A DNA stretch of 10,264 nucleotides. Origin: DASXMT01 sp035552655 (GTDB taxonomy: Bacteria > Actinomycetota > Acidimicrobiia > Acidimicrobiales > RAAP-2). Below are positions 1-6,656 of the stretch, one piece after another (within the stretch, counting starts at the first letter, position 1; each line of letters starts with the position of its first letter). The position numbers and the translations under genes are program-made. Below the pieces are notes generated by a model. It saw only the letters and a program-made list of their open reading frames with translations, was not told the origin of the DNA and ran no database searches. The DNA lies in NCBI GenBank assembly GCA_035552655.1, contig DASZLD010000155.1, forward strand, positions 1 to 10,264, given 5' to 3'.

Positions 1-3000
1 CAGGAAGGCCGGCTCGTTCGGTCAGCTCGCCCAGGATCTCCAGCCGCTTGATCGAATCGATGCTGAGGTCGGCCTCCAAGTCGAGGTCGGCTCCGAGCAT
101 GTCGAGCGGGTAGCCGGTGCGCTCGCTGACCAGCGTGGTCAACAGGGTCATGATGTCCGCTGCTGTCGGGCCTGCCGCGGCGGCCGGCGTAGCGGCCGGA
201 GCGGCGTCGGCGGTTGCAAGCGACTGGACCGGTACGGGTTCCGTTCCCGGAGATACCGATCCACTGGGACCTGCAGCGGTCTGGGTGGCGGCCACGGTCG
301 GCACCGCAGCAGCGACTGGCGGTGCCATCTCGGCGAGGGTGGCCAGGACGGGTCCGGGCTGCACTGCTTCGCTCGGTGCTCCCAAATAGCGGAGAAAGAC
401 CTGCCGTTGTGCATCGACCAACTCGCGCATCGAGTTCAGGTACGAGAGCATGGCCATGTCTCGTTCGCTGGAGACGACGGTCGCCGGGGCCGGACCCGAA
501 CCCTCACCGCCCGAGCGCTCACCGGCCGAGACGGGCATGGCCGCAAGTGGTGGGGCACCAGCGGGTACTGGCGCGGCGGAGGACGATGCCCCGACTTCGC
601 GTGCGATGTCCGGAGCGGGGAGCAGTCCGCCGGGAACGATGTCCCCCGAGGCCGTGCGCACCAGATGGCCGTTCACCTTCCAGCCGACGCGCTTGGTCAC
701 GGCTGAAGGATCGACCGGTTGGGCTCTGCCTTCGAACAGCCTGGTGGTGTCGACTGGAGCCCCGGTCACGGCCAGCTCGGCCAGGGCCAGGAGGAAGCGC
801 CGCACTCCGTTCTCGCCCGGCGCGTCACAGGCCACTGCGGTATGTGGCCGACCCTTCAGAATCTTCCCCACCAACTGGGTCAGGACCCGGCCGCTCCCTG
901 CTTCCACGAAGGTGCGCACGCCGGCCTCGTACATGGCCTCGATCTGCTCCCGGAACCGGACAGGGCTGGCCAGCTGGCGGGCCAGCAGGGCCCGGATCTC
1001 GCCAGGGTCCGACGGGTACGGGGCGGCGGTGGTATTGGCGAAGACATCGATGGCTGGAGGCTGCACATCGACGGGGGCCAGGGTTTCGGCAAAGGCGGTC
1101 TCCGCCCCGGCCACCACCGAGCTGTGAAAGGCACAGGCCACCGGGATCGGGCGGCAGGCCACCCCCACAGCCTCGAGGGCGGCGACTGCTTCCGCCATCC
1201 CCGGCGTCGGCCCGGACAGCACAACCTGGGTCGGGCTGTTGTCGTTGGCCACCACCACCCCATCAGGCGTCCCGCCCGGTAGGGCCGAGAGCACGCTGCG
1301 GACGTCCCACGCCGCCCTGGCCACGGCAACCATGGTCCCCGGATCGTCACCCGCGGCCCCGAGCATCGCCCGACCGCGCTGCTCGCTGAGGGCGAGGAGC
1401 TCGTGGTCGGGCAGCGCGCCGGCCACGGCCAGCGCCACCAGTTCGCCGTAGCTGTGTCCGCCGGCGACATCGGGCCGGAGCCCGCAAGAGGCCAGGAGCT
1501 CGGTCATGGCCAGACCGGCGATGCCCAGTGCCGGTTGCGCCACTCGGGTGTCGGTCAGAGCTTCGCGTTGGCTGGCCCGGGCGTCGTCGCTGAACGCGGC
1601 GGCGGGAAACATGCGATCGGCCCACGGTGCGCCCGACCGGAGCCACTGCTGCAGGCGGGGGAAGGCCACGAACAGGTCGGCGAGCATGCCCGGCCGCTGG
1701 CTTCCCTGGCCCGGGTAGAGGAAGGCAACCGAGCCGGCGGCGGGCCCGACGCCAGACGGGACGTTGGTAGCAGACGGACCATCGCCTTCGGTAGAGGACG
1801 GAGCATCGGAGGCAGGCGCGGTCGGCGCCGACAGGAGGAACACCCCGCGCCGCGGATCGGCGTCGCCCTCCCTCGCCTGTTGCAGTTTGGTCCGGAGATC
1901 GTCCACGTCGTCGGCCACCAGGGCCACGTGCACGGGCACAGGCGCGCCGCCGGTGGCGTTGTCCCTGGCGCCGCCGCCACTCGCGCCGCCCGCTGCGGAT
2001 CCGCCGGCACCCAACACGGCGCCGTTGCCATTCGACCGTGGAAGAGCCGCACCCCACTGGGCGACGGTGCAGGCCAGATCGCGCAGTCGGAGGGAGGCGG
2101 GGTCGCCGGAACTGTCGATCAGCGTTTCCAGTCGGGCGATCTGATCCATGGCCCCGACTCGATCGACCGAACGGAAACAGAACAGCTCGGCCGGCCACTG
2201 GTCGAGACCATGGTCGGGCAGCTCGTCTCCCTCGTAGGCGGACAGCACGGCATGGAAGTTGGTCCCGCCGAAGCCGAACGCACTGATGCCTGCGGCCCGC
2301 TCGGGATCGGCCCAGGGCTGGGCGGTGGCGTTGAAGGTGAACGGGCTTTGCGTGGGGTCGTAGGCGGGATTGGGGTTGACGATGTTGACGGTGGGGGGTC
2401 GCACGCCCCGCTGGAGGGACAGGGCGGTCTTGATCAGCCCGGCCATGCCGGCGGTGCACTTGGTGTGTCCGATCTGCGACTTGACCGAGCCCAGGGCCAC
2501 GGTACCCACCGTGGAGCCGGCTTCTGCGAACACCTCGTTGAGGATGGACAGCTCGGTCCGATCCCCCACCACCGTTCCCGTCCCGTGGGCCTCGACCATG
2601 CCGACCTCGGCCGGCGACATGCCCGCTTGCCGATAGGCGCGTTCGAGGGCGCGGCGCTGCCCTTCGGGCCGGGGCGCCGTGAGGCCCAGACTCCGCCCAT
2701 CGCTCGATCCGGCGATGCCGTCGATCACCGCGTAGATGCGATCGCCGTCACGCTCGGCGTCCTCCAGCCGCTTCAAGGCCACGCAGGCCACGCCCTCGCC
2801 CAGAGCGATGCCGTCGGCATCGGCGTCGAAGCTGCGGCACTGCCCGGTGGGCGACAGGGCATGGACCCCGGCGAACAAGAGGTAGTCGTTCACCCCGTTG
2901 TGCAGGTCGGCCCCACCGCAGAGGACCATGTCGCTGGTGCCGGCCCGGAGCTCCTTGCACGCCATATCCACCGCGGCCAGCGAGGAGGCACACGCCGCGT

Positions 3001-5806
3001 CCACCGTGTAGTTCACGCCCCCGAGATCGAGCCGGTTGGCGATCCGGCCGGCGATGACATTGGTGAGCACACCGGGAAACGAGTCCTCGGTCAGGGAGGG
3101 CAATGCGGCATCCAGCCCCTCGGGCAGGGGCCCCACCGTCTGCGGGTACATGGCCCGAAACCCGTACGCCGAGGCCAGATCGGTCCCCGCCTCGGCGCCG
3201 AAGATGACCGAGACCAGCTCTCGATCGAACTCTCGGTCGGCGTAGCCGGCGTCAGCCAGGGCCCGAGCGGCCACCTCCAAGCTCAACAGCTGTACAGGCT
3301 CGATGGAGGCCAACGAGGTCGGAGGGATCCCGTAGGCCAGCGCGTCGAACCCGATCTCGGGGATGAAGCCTCCCCACTTGGACGGGGTCCGCCGCCCGGC
3401 GTTGCCGTTGACCGCCTCGGGGTCGAAGTAGGTGTCCACGTCCCAGCGCGCCGCCGGCACCTCGGTGATCGAGTTCGAACCGGCCACCACGTTGGCCCAA
3501 TACCGGTCGGTCCCGTCGGCGTCCGGGAAGATGCCGGCCATCCCCACGATGGCGATCCCACTCCCCCGTCGGCCGGATCCCTCGCCGGGGGCGGACTGGC
3601 CGTCGCGAGAAGTAACCGGGGAGCCGATGGCGTCCAGAAAGGCGGCGTCACCCTCGGCATCGCCGGCGAAATCGGTTTCATGCCTGTTGGTAGAGGCGTG
3701 GGCACCGGCGGGTCCGGCGCGTTCGGCGCGCCCTGCGGCGCTGAGACGATCGGCAGCCTGGGTCAGCACCGTGGCGCTCCCCTCGCTCACGTCCGTGTGC
3801 AGCTGGGCGACGGTGGTGGTGTCGGAACGCAGGGCGGCGACCTGGCCCATCATGTACATCCCCTCTCGCCGTTGGTGATCGGCGTCGACCGACCCCAGCT
3901 CGTCACCATCTCGCCGAAGGCCCTTGCTGGCGATGCGCAACCGGCCCAGGTTGAGCAGCTCCAGGGCGGCCCACATCTCCTGCGAGGTGGCGCCCGATTC
4001 GGTCAGGCGACGGCGCTCGTCGGCGAAGGTGCGCACGAACTCGGTGTCGACGCAGCGGGTGGCGTGCCCGGGTGACGTCTCCAGGAGCACGGTCCGGTCG
4101 GCTTCGAGCGCCGCGCCCTGGAACCCGGGCTGGATGGCCCCCGAATCCACCGCCTCGGCCGTGACCAGATAGGCGGTGCCCATGAGCACGCCGATGGACG
4201 CTCCCCGTTCCACCAACGGGGCGGCCATGGCCGCAACCATGGCGGCGGAGCGCCCATCGTGAATGCCGCCGGCGAAGAGGACCCGGAGCTCCTCTGGTCG
4301 ATCGAAGGCCAGCAGCCGTTCGATCTGGGCCTCCCACAGCGTGAAGCTGGTGCGGGGCCCGACGTGTCCTCCGCACTCTCGACCCTCGAACACGAACCGT
4401 CGGGCCCCGTCGGCCAGGAAACGGTCGAGCAATCCGGGCGAGGGCACGTGGAGATAGACCTGTGTCCCCTTCTCTTCCAGGCGTCGGGCTTGAGATGGTC
4501 GGCCTCCGGCGATGAGGGCGACCGGTGGCGGGTGCTCGAGCAGCACGGCCATCTGCTCCTCGCGCAGCTCAGGGGGTACGAAGCCGAGGATCCCCGCTCC
4601 CCACGGCCGGTCGGGGATGAGGGCTGCGGTCTCGGCCAGTACCCGGCGGACCTCATCGGCCCGAAGAAGAGCCAAGGCCAGAAAAGGAAGCGCTCCCCCT
4701 TCGGCCACGGCGGCGGCAAAGGTTGGTCGGTCGCTGACCCTGGTCATGGGACCTTGGGCGATGGGGTAGGCCGTCCCCAGCTCTTGGGCCAGGGCGGTGC
4801 CCGGAGCCAACGGATCGAGGCGACGGGCGGTCTCGATCGAGCGCACCATGGATTGCTGGATGGCTTGCACCACGCCGCCGACGGTCCGGAATCGCTGGGC
4901 CAAGCTCCGGGCCAGAAAGCCGTCCTGACCGACGGGAACCAGTTCGGTCCGGAGGTCGGTCCCGCCCAGCTGATCGGCCACCTCGGACGGCGCCGCATCA
5001 CCGGGCAGTGATGCCGCGGGCAGATCAGGCCGCGAGTAGAAGCGGTGACCCCCGACCGTGACGGTCTCGCTGCCATCCATGGCCTCGAGCACGGCCCGCA
5101 GCTCCGAAGGGATCCTGCTCTCGGTCGTCAACGCCACTTGCGAGTCGAGGACGACCCCGGTTGCCCCTCCAGCTATCGCGGCCGCTGCGGTGTGCAGCCC
5201 GATGCCGCCCTTCAACCAGATCGGCACCTCGATGTTGTCGACCAATGCCTGGAGAAGGACGAAAGCCGTCTCCTCGCCGATGGCACCTCCCGACTCGGAT
5301 CCCTTGGCCACGATGCCCTGCGCGCCGAGGGCGAGGGCCGCTCGGGCCTCTTCGAGCGACCGCACTTCAGCCAGGACGAACGGGGGCCTGCCCTCCCAGG
5401 CGTCCGGATCGGCCCACTTGGCGAGTTCTGTCTGTGTGGGGGTCGGCGCGGTCTGCGTTGGCGTTGCAGTCTGTGTGGGGGTCGGCGCGGTCTGCGTGGG
5501 GGGCTCGGTCGACCGGTCGGGCCGTACCGCGACGATCACCGTGTCGATTCGATGGCGTCCACGGTCTCCGACGAACCCGATCAGGTCTGCCGGGCTCAAC
5601 TCCGTTCGAGCTCCGATCCGTAGGCCGAATGGTCCCGACCACCGCCTTAAGATCCGATCAATAGCCAGTCGCCCCGCCGCTTCATCGGGCCCGAAGTCGA
5701 GGACACCTTGGGCGCCGGCACGACAGGCGCCCACGACCACATCGGCGTTAGGGACCCCAAACGGTGACTCCACCATGACAGGAACTCGAACGTGCATGAC
5801 TCGCAT
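1..5806 (-). CDS. PfaA-like type I polyketide/fatty acid megasynthase, NMO-NMO-KS-AT-ACP (partial, C-terminus off left edge)
   Basis: One minus-strand frame stays open for 1,935 codons and leaves the window without a stop. Residues from M at 5806: NMO-like domain A 1-250 (KGSESGGAIG 168-177, KGGIG near 200); NMO-like domain B 345-665 (GPMTRVSD near 354, GRECGGHVG 475-483, FAGGIHDG 511-518); ketosynthase 749-1190 with C939 in DAACASS, H1074 in HGTGT and H1114 in GHTKCTAG, the complete Cys-His-His triad; acyltransferase 1360-1650 with GQGSQ at 1367, S1452 in GHSYGE and H1561 in CAFHS, which favours malonyl units; a helical, Ala/Pro-rich linker; and an ACP from about 1875 with phosphopantetheine Ser S1918 in IDSIKR. 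KS, AT and ACP elongate an acyl chain. NMO-type flavoproteins act as the enoyl reductase (PfaD) in polyunsaturated fatty acid synthases, so a reductive role is plausible but inferred. The start at 5806 has GGGGG 7 bases upstream; 5797, 5824 and 5902 are alternatives. Product unknown. Confidence 0.9.
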   Translation of the reverse strand, partial: MRVMHVRVPVMVESPFGVPNADVVVGACRAGAQGVLDFGPDEAAGRLAIDRILRRWSGPFGLRIGARTELSPADLIGFVGDRGRHRIDTVIVAVRPDRSTEPPTQTAPTPTQTATPTQTAPTPTQTELAKWADPDAWEGRPPFVLAEVRSLEEARAALALGAQGIVAKGSESGGAIGEETAFVLLQALVDNIEVPIWLKGGIGLHTAAAAIAGGATGVVLDSQVALTTESRIPSELRAVLEAMDGSETVTVGGHRFYSRPDLPAASLPGDAAPSEVADQLGGTDLRTELVPVGQDGFLARSLAQRFRTVGGVVQAIQQSMVRSIETARRLDPLAPGTALAQELGTAYPIAQGPMTRVSDRPTFAAAVAEGGALPFLALALLRADEVRRVLAETAALIPDRPWGAGILGFVPPELREEQMAVLLEHPPPVALIAGGRPSQARRLEEKGTQVYLHVPSPGLLDRFLADGARRFVFEGRECGGHVGPRTSFTLWEAQIERLLAFDRPEELRVLFAGGIHDGRSAAMVAAMAAPLVERGASIGVLMGTAYLVTAEAVDSGAIQPGFQGAALEADRTVLLETSPGHATRCVDTEFVRTFADERRRLTESGATSQEMWAALELLNLGRLRIASKGLRRDGDELGSVDADHQRREGMYMMGQVAALRSDTTTVAQLHTDVSEGSATVLTQAADRLSAAGRAERAGPAGAHASTNRHETDFAGDAEGDAAFLDAIGSPVTSRDGQSAPGEGSGRRGSGIAIVGMAGIFPDADGTDRYWANVVAGSNSITEVPAARWDVDTYFDPEAVNGNAGRRTPSKWGGFIPEIGFDALAYGIPPTSLASIEPVQLLSLEVAARALADAGYADREFDRELVSVIFGAEAGTDLASAYGFRAMYPQTVGPLPEGLDAALPSLTEDSFPGVLTNVIAGRIANRLDLGGVNYTVDAACASSLAAVDMACKELRAGTSDMVLCGGADLHNGVNDYLLFAGVHALSPTGQCRSFDADADGIALGEGVACVALKRLEDAERDGDRIYAVIDGIAGSSDGRSLGLTAPRPEGQRRALERAYRQAGMSPAEVGMVEAHGTGTVVGDRTELSILNEVFAEAGSTVGTVALGSVKSQIGHTKCTAGMAGLIKTALSLQRGVRPPTVNIVNPNPAYDPTQSPFTFNATAQPWADPERAAGISAFGFGGTNFHAVLSAYEGDELPDHGLDQWPAELFCFRSVDRVGAMDQIARLETLIDSSGDPASLRLRDLACTVAQWGAALPRSNGNGAVLGAGGSAAGGASGGGARDNATGGAPVPVHVALVADDVDDLRTKLQQAREGDADPRRGVFLLSAPTAPASDAPSSTEGDGPSATNVPSGVGPAAGSVAFLYPGQGSQRPGMLADLFVAFPRLQQWLRSGAPWADRMFPAAAFSDDARASQREALTDTRVAQPALGIAGLAMTELLASCGLRPDVAGGHSYGELVALAVAGALPDHELLALSEQRGRAMLGAAGDDPGTMVAVARAAWDVRSVLSALPGGTPDGVVVANDNSPTQVVLSGPTPGMAEAVAALEAVGVACRPIPVACAFHSSVVAGAETAFAETLAPVDVQPPAIDVFANTTAAPYPSDPGEIRALLARQLASPVRFREQIEAMYEAGVRTFVEAGSGRVLTQLVGKILKGRPHTAVACDAPGENGVRRFLLALAELAVTGAPVDTTRLFEGRAQPVDPSAVTKRVGWKVNGHLVRTASGDIVPGGLLPAPDIAREVGASSSAAPVPAGAPPLAAMPVSAGERSGGEGSGPAPATVVSSERDMAMLSYLNSMRELVDAQRQVFLRYLGAPSEAVQPGPVLATLAEMAPPVAAAVPTVAATQTAAGPSGSVSPGTEPVPVQSLATADAAPAATPAAAAGPTAADIMTLLTTLVSERTGYPLDMLGADLDLEADLSIDSIKRLEILGELTERAGLP
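5430..5497 (-). repeat. 39-bp in-frame tandem repeat encoding a PTQT-rich linker
   Basis: A 29-bp block at 5430-5458 recurs identically at 5469-5497, a period of 39 bp (13 codons). In the megasynthase frame it gives four PTQT motifs alternating with AP or A, at about residues 101-127. It lies in NMO-like domain A, between a predicted core strand (TVIVAV) and the next strand (PFVLAEV). The Thr/Pro/Gln composition suggests an exposed flexible loop. The period is a multiple of three, so the reading frame is kept. Confidence 0.85.
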
Positions 5807-5813
5807 ACGAATG

Positions 5814-5818
5814 CCCCC
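5814..5818 (-). promoter_or_regulatory. Candidate ribosome binding site for the megasynthase
   Basis: On the minus strand GGGGG precedes the ATG at 5806 by seven bases. None of the other in-frame ATGs (5797, 5824, 5902) has a comparable purine run at a usual distance, so this site decides the chosen start. It is not a full AGGAGG. Confidence 0.45.
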
Positions 5819-5879
5819 ATTCATGAGCCGGACAGCCGAGAAACGGCCCTCAACGTTCAAGATCACGGTTCCCTGCGGA

Positions 5880-5908
5880 CATATATAACGAATCTTTTTC
5901 ATACCGAA
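5880..5908 (-). promoter_or_regulatory. Possible promoter of the megasynthase gene
   Basis: The minus strand has an A/T-only stretch TTATATAT (5888-5881), rare in this GC-rich window. TATATG at 5885-5880 could serve as a -10 box, with TTCGGT at 5908-5903 as a weak -35 seventeen bases upstream. Transcription would then begin near 5874, leaving an untranslated leader of about 70 bases before the ATG at 5806. The -35 match is poor, so this rests mainly on the A/T-rich box and its position. Confidence 0.35.
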
Positions 5909-5930
5909 CGAATGATTTTCATACCGAACG
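5887..5930. repeat. 20-bp direct repeat upstream of the megasynthase, operator-like
   Basis: Two adjacent 20-bp units (5887-5906 and 5907-5926) match at 18 of 20 positions, and a third begins with AACG (5927-5930). The unit reads AACGAAT, two variable bases, then TTTTCATACCG. It overlaps or abuts the proposed promoter, and the 20-bp spacing puts both copies on nearly the same face of the helix, as expected for cooperative binding by a regulator. No regulator gene is visible in the window. A passive tandem duplication is the alternative. Confidence 0.6.
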
Positions 5931-6120
5931 TTTCAGTCCCAAAAACCAGCTCTGCGCTGCGCCAACGCGCTACGACGCCACGTGTTGCCTTGCATTCCGT
6001 CGGTGGTCATTTGCCGTCGCAGTGCGGCATCGCACCACGCGCCCGGATGCGTTCATCACGTCACGTCGCCAACGCTGGCGCGGCCGGACAATCGACATTC
6101 GGCGCGCAGAACCGACCCTT

Positions 6121-6554
6121 TTAGAAGCCTCGTGTCCCCGTGATCTCGATCCGCAGTGGCACGGGGAACCTCGTGCCGAACTCCTCTACGCTGTCGCTCA
6201 CCCTGAGCAGGCTGTCTCCGTACTTGGCCAGGAATGCCCGGTTCTCGTGTGGCGGGGAATGTCATTGGCGCGGCAGGTCGTGCCGGTGTGGACCACGCTG
6301 TCGCTCCCAGTGCCGTCGCCGTCGAAGTGCAGGACGACCTGAGGTCGGTCGACGACATGGTGAATCCGGTTCGCGTTGACCATGTTGTAGATCAGGATCG
6401 AGCCGTCGTCCCGGAACAGGAATCCGACCGGGTTCGGCTGTGAGTTCCGTCCTTGCCGACCGTCGTGATCCAGATGATCCGTTCCTCGCGCAACCGGCGC
6501 CTCACCCGCTCGCCGAAAGGGGGCGCTGGGATCGGGAAGCGCGCTCTACGACAT
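6121..6554 (-). pseudogene. Decayed PPOX-class F420-dependent enzyme
   Basis: Three minus-strand frames join into one protein of about 144 residues, the usual size of the short F420/FMN-binding split-barrel PPOX enzymes (Rv3369-like type). The pieces are: ATG at 6554, then an in-frame TAG at 6548-6546, then LPDPSAP; next FGERVRRRLREERIIWITTVGKDGT; next PNPVGFLF, SILIYNMVNANR, VVLHFDGDGTGSD; finally ENRAFLAKYGDS, FPVPLRIEITGTRGF and a TAA at 6123-6121. The order and spacing match the family from end to end. Frame changes fall at about 6517-6521 (a C run, consistent with +1), 6441-6445 (consistent with -1) and 6249-6256 (consistent with -1). With the early stop, no functional protein is expected. 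The neighbouring megasynthase is free of frame errors over 5.8 kb, so poor sequence quality is an unlikely cause. The flavin/F420 assignment comes from family resemblance only. Confidence 0.85.
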
Positions 6555-6576
6555 ACTCCCCAACCATTGCATCGAG

Positions 6577-6656
6577 AACTGGGCCGGTTCATCAGGAACT
6601 GGGCCGGTTCAATGCGTGCTGGGCCGGTTCAATGCGTGCTGGGCAACCTCAACCGA
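6577..6656. repeat. 20-bp tandem repeat array between thiL and the pseudogene
   Basis: Four units of exactly 20 bp lie at 6577-6596, 6597-6616, 6617-6636 and 6637-6656. The core GGGCCGGTTC is identical in the first three and diverged (GGGCAACCTC) in the fourth. The first two units form an imperfect palindrome, GAACTGGGCCGGTTC. The fourth unit overlaps the thiL stop codon (6651-6649), and on the minus strand the TGA of that stop aligns with a TGA in the next two units. This points to outward duplication from the thiL 3' end. No terminator-like T-tract follows. Confidence 0.85.

Larger units (their letters stand above)
5807..6120. other. Intergenic region between the megasynthase and the PPOX pseudogene
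   Basis: These 314 bases hold no convincing gene. The right-hand part of the megasynthase leader contains the 20-bp direct repeat and the promoter-like A/T box. Further right, 6067-6080 can form a small hairpin (CGCCA, loop ACGC, TGGCG) without a T-tract, so it is not a convincing terminator. The megasynthase frame itself extends upstream to a TGA at 5933-5935, so a longer N-terminus starting at the ATG at 5902 cannot be excluded. I recognise nothing else in 5936-6066. Confidence 0.6.

Noticed and set aside
214..1389. Open plus-strand frame of 391 codons
   Set aside because: Arg/Pro-rich shadow of the AT-ACP region of the megasynthase; no domain features.
1403..4075. Open plus-strand frame of 890 codons
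   Set aside because: It lies antisense to the KS-AT part of the megasynthase. Its protein is low-complexity Gly/Arg/His/Pro without recognisable motifs, as expected opposite a GC-rich gene, whereas the minus frame has full catalytic motifs.
5933..5950. CRISPR-like end GGGACTGAAAC on the minus strand
   Set aside because: Only one copy, with no regularly spaced repeats or spacers around it.
6067..6080. Small hairpin CGCCA-ACGC-TGGCG as terminator of the PPOX gene
   Set aside because: Stem of only five pairs, no T-tract, and 40 bases past the pseudogene stop.
5792..6124. Open plus-strand frame of 110 codons over the intergenic region
   Set aside because: No ribosome binding site, no motif, and a composition typical of chance frames; it overlaps the megasynthase start region and the end of the pseudogene.
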